A stretch of 9,417 nucleotides of DNA from JBGQAS01 sp964498605 (GTDB lineage Bacteria > Chloroflexota > Anaerolineae > Anaerolineales > Anaerolineaceae). The stretch lies in contig CAZCHK010000067.1 in the NCBI GenBank assembly GCA_964498605.1, positions 1 to 9,417 of the forward strand, written 5' to 3'. Shown here one piece after another: positions 1 to 7,300 of the stretch (position 1 is the first letter of the stretch; the number at the start of each line of letters is the position of its first letter). The position numbers were made by a program, and so were the translations under genes. A model generated the notes under the pieces. That model was not told the DNA's origin and did no database searches. It was given only the letters and a program-made list of their open reading frames with translations.

Positions 1-194
1 ACAACACCTGCGCCTTCGCTTACGGCGGGTCGCTGGGAGATTTGCCCAACCGCTGTCAGGTTTTTGTGCCAACGTCGACGCCAGGGATTTCTGCATGTGA
101 AATTGCTTATCAAGCATGTTTGATTCTAATTGCAGATATTAATACAGACTGGAGGTGGGAGGCAACCACATGCACATGTGTTGAATATCAATAA
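1..194 (+). CDS. C-terminal fragment of a cysteine-rich, probably secreted protein (partial at 5' end)
   Basis: An open frame with codons starting at position 3 runs from the left edge to TAA at 192-194, giving 63 residues. It contains six cysteines (fragment residues 3, 18, 32, 39, 57 and 59), including a CxC pair four residues from the end, plus many Thr, Ser, Gly and aromatic residues. That composition is typical of a disulfide-stabilised domain outside the cytoplasm. No transmembrane helix, sorting motif or charged tail is visible in this piece. A strong intrinsic terminator begins 9 bases after the stop, which supports this being the true end of a gene. The other two forward frames stop earlier. 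I do not recognise the family; the rest of the gene lies outside the window. Confidence 0.65.
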   Translation, partial: NTCAFAYGGSLGDLPNRCQVFVPTSTPGISACEIAYQACLILIADINTDWRWEATTCTCVEYQ

Positions 195-203
195 CGCCAA
201 TCG

Positions 204-227
204 CAGCCCGTAAGGGCTGTTTTTTTT
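204..227 (+). terminator. Rho-independent terminator of the 5' partial gene
   Basis: A perfect 6-bp stem CAGCCC/GGGCTG (204-209 with 214-219) closes a GTAA tetraloop of GNRA type and is followed by eight T residues (220-227). It begins 9 bases after the stop at 194. On the opposite strand the stem is not followed by a T-tract, so it is oriented for rightward transcription. The last T residues overlap the TAA stop of the converging reductase gene. Confidence 0.9.
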
Positions 228-1035
228 ACATCCTATTCAAAGCTTGGGTGACGACGTCCCGCTTGCGGAAGGGTACTAAAAGGAACCTGAGAAAGGTAGA
301 AGCTGACGAGGTAAAGCGGATACGCGCGCCGTTCTTCTTGTTCGCCAGTATCTTTTTTGCCAGCACCGGCGCGACAGTTTCAGGCAGTTCAGCCAGAACG
401 TTGTAGATGAAGCGGACCCTTTCGAGCTTGGCCGGATCTTTGCGGTAGTCCGCCAGGAACATATCCGTCAGCACCATGCCAGGCAGGATGGCTGCACTGA
501 TGACCGCTGAGCCTTTCAGCTCCTTGGCCAGGCTGTCATTAAAATAACGTAGAGCTGCCTTGGTCGAGGCGTAGAGAGATTGCCCGGTGATATGAGGACC
601 CCTGTCCGAGCCGAGTCCTTCCAGGTTGTAAACAGCGCCATGTCCCTGGGCGAGCATACCGCGCACGGCGACACCCGAGCCAAGAATGACACCTTTGAGG
701 TTGGTGTCCACAACCGTGTTGACCTGCTCCGGGGTGTAGCCCCAGGCAGGGGTTTCGCAAGTTGAGACACCGGCATTGTTGATCCAGATATCGATCGAAC
801 CGAATTCACTGACAGATGTGTTCCACAATCCCTGCAGGTCTTTGGGTGAGCGCACATCACACACGCGTCCGATCACTTTTCCGCCTGAAGGATTGGCCGA
901 AAGAAATTTTCCTGCTGTATCCACGGAACTTTGTGACCTGCCGGAAATGGCAAGGTTACAATCCAGGCGCAGGAATTCAACTGCTAGTGCCAGGCCAATT
1001 CCGCGCGTGCTGCCGGTGATGACGATGTTTTTCAT
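226..1035 (-). CDS. Short-chain dehydrogenase/reductase, NYC1/NOL (chlorophyll b reductase)-like
   Basis: This 269-residue protein is a classical-length, probably cytoplasmic NAD(P)-dependent oxidoreductase of the SDR superfamily. Visible motifs are the Rossmann glycine motif TGSTRGIG (7-14), Arg33 at the end of strand beta-2 (suggesting NADP preference), Asp60 in the CDV adenine-pocket motif, NNAG (86-89), structural Asn112, a candidate catalytic Ser143 in GLGSD, the YxxxK pair Tyr155/Lys159, and PGMVLTD (185-191). The NLEGLGSD segment, PGMVLT and LPETVA (217-222) resemble, from memory, chlorophyll(ide) b reductases of the NYC1/NOL clade; the substrate here is unknown. I chose the start at 1033-1035 because AAGGAG sits 5 bases upstream; an in-frame ATG at 1092 would add 19 residues that do not look like SDR sequence and would lie beyond this site. 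The gene is divergent from the giant adhesin gene and converges on the 5' partial gene. Family is confident, substrate is not. Confidence 0.93.
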   Translation of the reverse strand: MKNIVITGSTRGIGLALAVEFLRLDCNLAISGRSQSSVDTAGKFLSANPSGGKVIGRVCDVRSPKDLQGLWNTSVSEFGSIDIWINNAGVSTCETPAWGYTPEQVNTVVDTNLKGVILGSGVAVRGMLAQGHGAVYNLEGLGSDRGPHITGQSLYASTKAALRYFNDSLAKELKGSAVISAAILPGMVLTDMFLADYRKDPAKLERVRFIYNVLAELPETVAPVLAKKILANKKNGARIRFTSSASTFLRFLLVPFRKRDVVTQALNRM

Positions 1036-1040
1036 GACTA

Positions 1041-1046
1041 CTCCTT
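1041..1046 (-). promoter_or_regulatory. Ribosome binding site of the SDR gene
   Basis: On the minus strand AAGGAG lies 5 bases upstream of the ATG at 1035-1033. It decides the start codon in favour of the 269-residue protein over the upstream in-frame ATG at 1092. Confidence 0.8.
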
Positions 1047-1126
1047 GGTATTGATGAAAAGACAGGTCATGATTTACCCGCCATTCTCCCATCAGGTTTG
1101 GATTGATTGTAACGCACCTGAAACTA

Positions 1127-1153
1127 TTTTTATGTTGGAAAACATGATAAAAA
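1127..1153. repeat. Inverted repeat in the divergent promoter region (candidate operator)
   Basis: The arms TTTTTATGTT (1127-1136) and AACAT-GAT-AAAAA (1141-1153) flank a GGAA spacer. The inner 5 bp ATGTT/AACAT are perfectly symmetrical, and the A/T flanks continue the symmetry with a small offset. The element overlaps the proposed -35 box of the giant gene and lies upstream of the divergent reductase gene, so a bound regulator could affect either gene. This is a sequence observation only; no regulator is encoded in the window. Confidence 0.4.
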
Positions 1154-1162
1154 TTGTATAAT
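1135..1162 (+). promoter_or_regulatory. Sigma70-type promoter of the giant adhesin-sortase gene
   Basis: A consensus -10 box TATAAT (1157-1162) is preceded at 16 bp by TTGGAA (1135-1140), which matches 4 of 6 positions of the TTGACA -35. The predicted transcription start near 1169 leaves a leader of about 93 nt before the ATG at 1262. The leader carries TTAGGC at 1176-1181, a short motif also found in the leader of the downstream secreted-protein gene at nearly the same distance from its -10. I recognise no known riboswitch in it. Confidence 0.65.
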
Positions 1163-1250
1163 ATCTTATGGAAGTTTAGGCAGAAATGTACTTAAGCGGT
1201 ATTTGTGTTTCGAAAAAGCAACATGTAAAGAACGATCGCAACTGACATAT

Positions 1251-1256
1251 GAGGAG
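1251..1256 (+). promoter_or_regulatory. Ribosome binding site of the giant gene
   Basis: GAGGAG lies 5 bases before the ATG at 1262 and 8 bases before a second, adjacent ATG at 1265. Either could be used, and the difference is one residue. The surrounding string GAGGAGAAGA is repeated before the downstream gene at 8870. Confidence 0.8.
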
Positions 1257-1261
1257 AAGAA

Positions 1262-1378
1262 ATGATGCGCATCAGACGGGATAACATTCGCCATCAACAA
1301 ATGAAAATCACCTTCGCATGCCTGATCATTGTCAGCCTGACGCTTGGCTGGCTGGCTTCAGCAGGTGCAGCAGCGGCG
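1262..1378 (+). other. Signal peptide of the giant protein
   Basis: Residues 1-39 show an n-region with five arginines and a lysine among the first 15 residues, a hydrophobic core at about 16-31, and a small-residue c-region of repeated alanines before Q40. Cleavage most likely follows Ala39, or possibly Ala37. Cys20 lies within the hydrophobic core in an FACLI context and does not form a lipobox, so a lipoprotein is unlikely. Confidence 0.85.
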
Positions 1379-4300
1379 CAGACGCTGTACACCCCGCCAG
1401 TCCTGGTCAACAATTTCACGCCGGTGATCATCCCGGCAGGCGGCGTTTCCACGCTGACCATCACCATTTCCAATTCCAACTCCTTCGGTATGATTCTTTC
1501 CGCTGCGCCTCCCGCGCTGACGACCGCGCTTCCGGCGGGGGTATCGTTCAATGACCCGCTCAATGCTACAGTCAATCCACCGTCCTGCGGCATTGTTGTA
1601 TCAACCGTGGGATCGACCCTGACACTGGCAGGTGGCACCATCCCGGCGGCATCAGGCAGCACGCCGGGCGTGTGCAGTGTATCAGTTGAGGTCACCTCGA
1701 CATCTGTTGGCAGCACATTCATCCACAGCATCGAAGCTGGAGCACTCGTGGCGACCGATTCCACCGGGACCATCCCCATGACGACTGCGACCGGAACGAG
1801 TGCCACGCTGCAGATCAACACAGTGCAGCCGCCCTCGCTGAACAAAAGCTTCACCCAAAACACCGTCACGGTGGGCTTGAACAGCCGCCTGGCGATCAAT
1901 ATCCGCAATAATGACCTCAACTACTCTTTAACTGAGGTGTCAGTCGCAGACAATTTACCAGCCAACGTGGTCATTGCCGGCACGCCGAATGTGACCTACA
2001 CCAACTGCGGCGCGGCACCCAGCGTGACGGACACGGTTGGTGGTGCGCTGGCAGGTGGAGACACCGGTATTACCCTGCACGACGCGCTGATCGCGCCCAA
2101 CTCGACCTGCACCGTGCGCGTGGATGTGACATCGGCAGTGCCCGGCGCGTACACCAACACCATACCCGCCAACTCCGTGCAAACGCGCCAGGCGGTGACC
2201 AATGCCAGCGCGGCTGTGGCACAGGTCAACTTCCAGGAGATCGGATTGAACAAATCCTTCAGCCCGACCAATTTCGAGGCGGGCGGCACCACGCTGATGA
2301 CGATCACAATCACGAACTGGACCCTTGACCAGGATTTCAGCGGTAATGTCAACCTGATCGATGACCTGCCGACGGGGCTGCTTTCAGTGGATCCGCCCCA
2401 ATTGAGCACGACCTGCGGTGGGACTTTGTCTTATATCCAGGCTGCCAACCAGATCACATTGAGCGGAGGCAGCGTGTCGGCCAACTCCACCTGCACGATC
2501 ACTGCCCGGTTGACGGCGATCTATGCCGGAACCTACACCAATGTCATCCAGGCGGGAGACCTGACCGCCGGGAGCGCGGCAAATGTCGTGCCTGTTTCCT
2601 CGAATGTCAGCACGTACCCAACCGGGCAGGGCGTCTCCAACGCCAACAAAAGCTTTAACCCGTCCACCATCGCGGTGAACGGTGTTTCGCGCCTGCGTAT
2701 TCAGTTCACAGCGCCTGCCGACATGGATTTAACCAGTTTCAGCATCACCGACGCGCTGCCGATCGGTGTGGTGGTGGCAGCTGATCCAAACCCCACCAAA
2801 AACGCTAACTGCCAGGGAGGTACCTTCGACCCCGCACCTGGCAGCACCGTTCTTGTTTACAGCGGCGGCACCATTCCCATGGGTACGCAGTGCCGTCTGG
2901 AGGTGAATGTCACCAGCAGCACTCCGGGGACTTACGAAAACACAATTCCTCCTTACAACATCACCAATGACCAGAATCAATCCACAAACGGAAGCATATC
3001 CAGCACGCTGCGGGTGAGCGGGCTTTCGGTTGCGAAGGCGTATTATCCGTCCCAGGTGAATATCAACGGCGTCTCCACGCTGACCATCACGCTGCAGAAC
3101 ACGAACACCAGCCCACTGATCAATGCGCAGTTCACGGACACACTTGGAGCCGGCGTTACCATCGACAACCCCGCATACGCGACCTCGACATGTGGTTCTG
3201 CGTATACTTTAACGGCTGTTCCGGGGACGAAAACGATTGTGTTTTCCAACGGCACCATTCCAGCCAGCGTGGGCGGCGTGGCGGGATTATGCACGGTTTC
3301 TTTGAATGTCAACGGTGATTCCACAGGCAGCTGGGAGAACGTCATCGAGGTGGGAGAGGCGACCGGTTTGATCCAGGGCACGAGCCTGACCATCGGTAAC
3401 ACCGCTAGAGCCAGGGCAACACTGGTTGTGACTGACCTGACTATTAACGTGCAGAAGGACTACCTGCCGAACACGATTCAGGGCGGAGCACCTTCCACGC
3501 TGACCATCACCCTGACCAATCCCAACAACAGCGTCCTGACCGGGATCGCCTTCACGGATGTTTTCCCAGCCGGCATGTTCGTGGCTGGACCCGCTTCCGC
3601 TGTCACTACCTGCGGCGGTGTCGTCACCGCCGTGCCCAATGCTGACCATTTCGATTTCGTGGGTGGGATCATGAACGCCAACACCAGCTGCACGATCACG
3701 CTGAAGGTCAGCATGAGCGTCATTAACACGCTGATCAACCGCATCGAGGTTGGTGACGTCACGACGACCAACGGCGCACAAAACTTAGAGGGCGTGGAAG
3801 CGACACTGGGGAATCTTTCCCTGGCGACCCTTCACAAGACCTTTTTGGACAATCCCGTTCTTGTGAATCAACCGACGACATTGCAGATCACCATTACCAA
3901 TGTGGGCACAATCCCTCTGACGAACCTGGGGTTCAATGATATTCTGCCGGCAGGGGTTAGCCCGGTTTTACCGATCAACCCCAATCAGTGCAGTGGTACA
4001 TTGACGTACGATAATGCGAACAATGAGATTGTGCTGAGCGGAGGATCGCTGGCGGGAAATGCTAATTGCCTGGTGCAGGTTCCCGTGGTCGTGGCGCTTG
4101 CAGGCAGTTATGACAACTGCATTCCCGCGACCAACCTGACCAGCGCGGAGGATGTGACCAATCTGGAAGCGACCTGCAGCACGCTGCTGGTAAACAATCC
4201 TGTGGTTTTAACCCCGCCTGGTATTTCCAAATCGTTCGCCCCCGACCCGGTCGCGGTTGGAGCGACATCCGCTTTGACCTTTATCATCACCAACAGCAAT

Positions 4301-7300
4301 ACCGTTCCTCTGATCGGTGTGGAATTCTCCGACATGCTTCCTGCTGGGATGACGCTCGCCAGCCCGCCCAACGCGGCGCAGTGCGGCGGAACAGTCAGCT
4401 ACGACACAGGAACTAATACGGTCAGCCTGACCGGCGGGACGGTCAATCCCAGCAGCACCTGCTCTATCACCGTGGCGACGGTTGTTTCCAGCGCTGGAGT
4501 GTACACCAACACGAGCGGCAATGTCAGTTCGACCAACGGTGGTACAGGCAATACCGCTACAGATAGTCTGATTGCCATCGCGCCGCCAGTGATCGCCAAG
4601 CAATTTGCACCCGCTGCTCTCGTCGCTCCGGGCACCAGCACCTTGACTTTCACCATCACCAATCCAGTCGGCAACACTGCCACACTGAGTGGTGTTGCTT
4701 TCACCGATATCCTGCCGATCGGATTGGAGGTGGCAGCAACACCGGCTGTTTCCATCAGCGGGTGTGGTGCTCCTTCATTTACACCCGCCGCTGGGGACAC
4801 CACGCTCACGTTGAATGGAGCGACTGTGGTAGTTGGCACGCCCTGCGTGATCAGCGTGAATATCGCTGCGGCCAACGGCGGAACCTATGTCAACACGACC
4901 GGCGTGGTATCCTCCACCAACGGCGGCCCGGGCAACAGCGCCACGGACACGCTGGTGGTAAGCGGAGCGGGGCTGACATTGATCAAGTCGACCACCACCG
5001 CGGCTTACAGCCAGGTGGGGGATACGATACTGTACTCCTATCTGATCACGAACACCGGAACGGTTGATATTTCAGGCGAATTCACAGTAACAGACGATAA
5101 GGCGACGGTTACCTGCCCATCCGTGACTACCGTGGGCGATCTTGACGGCTTCCTGGATGCTGCAGCGGGAGGGACACCTGCGGAATCATTGGTCTGCTCC
5201 GCGACCTACACAGTCACCGCAGCGGACATCAGCGCGCGAGCGGTGGTCAACACGGCCACTGCCACGGGAGGGGGGGTCACATCCAACTCTGATTCTGTCA
5301 CAGTAGAGCTGGCTCACCTGACGCTGGTCAAAACCGTTTCACCCAATTACTACAGTGTAGCGGGAAACACGGTCACATATACCTACACGCTGGTCAACAC
5401 CGGCGAGGTGAATTTGTATCCTCCGCACATCATCACGGATGATCACTTTGCCACGCCACAGACCTGTTCCAGCACGGCAGTGGTCCCGCCGGGCGGATCC
5501 ATCAGCTGTACACGGATGTACACGATCACTTCGTCAGACGCGAGTTTAGCCACGGTGACCAATATCGCATCCGCGACATCGCAGGATGCCCCAGCTACCG
5601 GGAATCCTGTCCAATCGAATAATGCCAGCCAGACGATCTACAAGGTTATCGCGCCGGTAATCAGCAAATCCTTCGCGCCTGACCCGATCCAGGCGGGTGG
5701 TACCTCGACATTGACCTTTATGATCACCAACCCCAGTCAGAATGTGATCCCTCTGACGGGTGTGGCATTCACGGACAATCTGCCAGCCGGGATGACCGTG
5801 GTGGAGCCGTTCCTTGCCAGTCAGTGCGGGGGAACGGTCTACGTAGAGAACAGCAGCGCACGGGTGCGGTTGGCGAATGGATTCATTATTCCTGACAGCT
5901 CCTGCACGGTCAGCGTCAACGTGACCGTGGGAAGCGGGGAGACCTTTGTAAACACCAGTGGAAGCGTGAGCTCGACCAACGGCGGTACGGGCAACACGGC
6001 CACGGACAGCCTGACGGCTATCGCGCCGCCAACAGTAGTAAAAACGTTCAGCCCAGCGACCATGAACGCGGGAGGAACCTCCACCATCAGCATCACGATC
6101 ACCAATCCAAATCCGTCGGGCACGCTGACAGGCGTGGCGTTCAGCGATGTCTTCCCGGCCGGACTGTCTGTTGCCGCCACGCCGAACGCGTTTATTGGCG
6201 CTGGCTGCGGATCACCCTTGTTTACACCAACCGGAGGGGCGACCAGCTTGAATTTTAGCGCTGGTTCGATCATGGCGGGGACGCCCTGCCTGATCCAGGT
6301 AGATGTCACAGCCATGGCGGGAACCTATCCCAATACAACCACCGCGGCCTCATCGGTTGAAGGTGGAAGCGGCGCTCCTTCCAATACGGCCGTGTTAAAT
6401 GTCACTCCGGTGATCGATCTGGCAGTGACCAAGACGGACGGAGTTTTATCTGTGGATCGCGGCGAGGTCGTGACATACACCGTTATCGTCACCAACAACG
6501 GACCGATTGACGCGGTGAACGCGCAGGTCATTGACACGCTGCCTTCATCATTGGAAGGCGCAACATGGACCTGCACCTCCGACAGTGGCTCCGCGTGCGC
6601 CGCGTCCGGAAGCGGCAGTATTAATGACAGTGTGAGCATACTGGTCGGACAGAGCATCACCTATACCGTGAGTGCAACGGTTTCCAGCTCAGCCAATACG
6701 AACATTGTCAACACCGCATCGGTGATCCCGCCAGGCGGGGTGGTTGAAACTGACCCCGGGAATAATTCAGCGACGGATGTGGATCACCTTAACCGGCTGC
6801 AGCTGGTGAAATTAACCACGGCGACCGCCTACGACCAGATTGGCGAGGCGATCACGTACACGTATTACCTGACCAATATTGGCACCTCCACGCTGAGCGG
6901 GCCGTTCACGGTTTCAGACGACCAGATCGGAATACCCAAAGGCACGCCGTTTTCATGCGGAACAGCGGCGGAACTGGCACCTGCCGCGACGATCGAGTGC
7001 ACCAGCACGTATTACGTCACATTGGCCGACCTTGACGCTGGTTCGCTGACCAATCACGCCTCTGCGGCTGCTGAAGACGAGGATGACGACACGGTCAATT
7101 CGAACAACGCGCAATTGACCTTGGACGCCGACCAGGACCCCATCCTGGGAGCAGCAAAACGTTTGGCCAGCATCCAGGAGGTCAGTGTCGGAACGTATGA
7201 TGTCACGCTGGAGGTCTTGATTGCCAACCTGGGCAATGTCACCCTGCACGACCTGAGCATCGTGGATGATCTGAACGCGATCTTCCCGTTGCCAGCCGCA

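Noticed and set aside
1036..1092. Upstream ATG (1092) extending the SDR by 19 residues
   Set aside because: The extension translates through the AAGGAG ribosome site that serves the ATG at 1035, and the SDR fold begins exactly at KNIVITG after that second Met.
1106..1111. Possible minus-strand -10 box TACAAT for the reductase
   Set aside because: It matches 5 of 6 positions, but no acceptable -35 sequence lies 15-19 bp upstream, so it is not annotated as a promoter.
1294..1920. Long antisense open frame (208 codons) inside the giant gene, with several similar ones at 3043-3781, 4062-4875, 5839-6660 and 6953-7573
   Set aside because: These arise from the biased Thr/Val/Gly/Asn codon composition of the repeats. 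None has a plausible ribosome site or a recognisable domain, and the sense frame is continuous with clear repeat structure.
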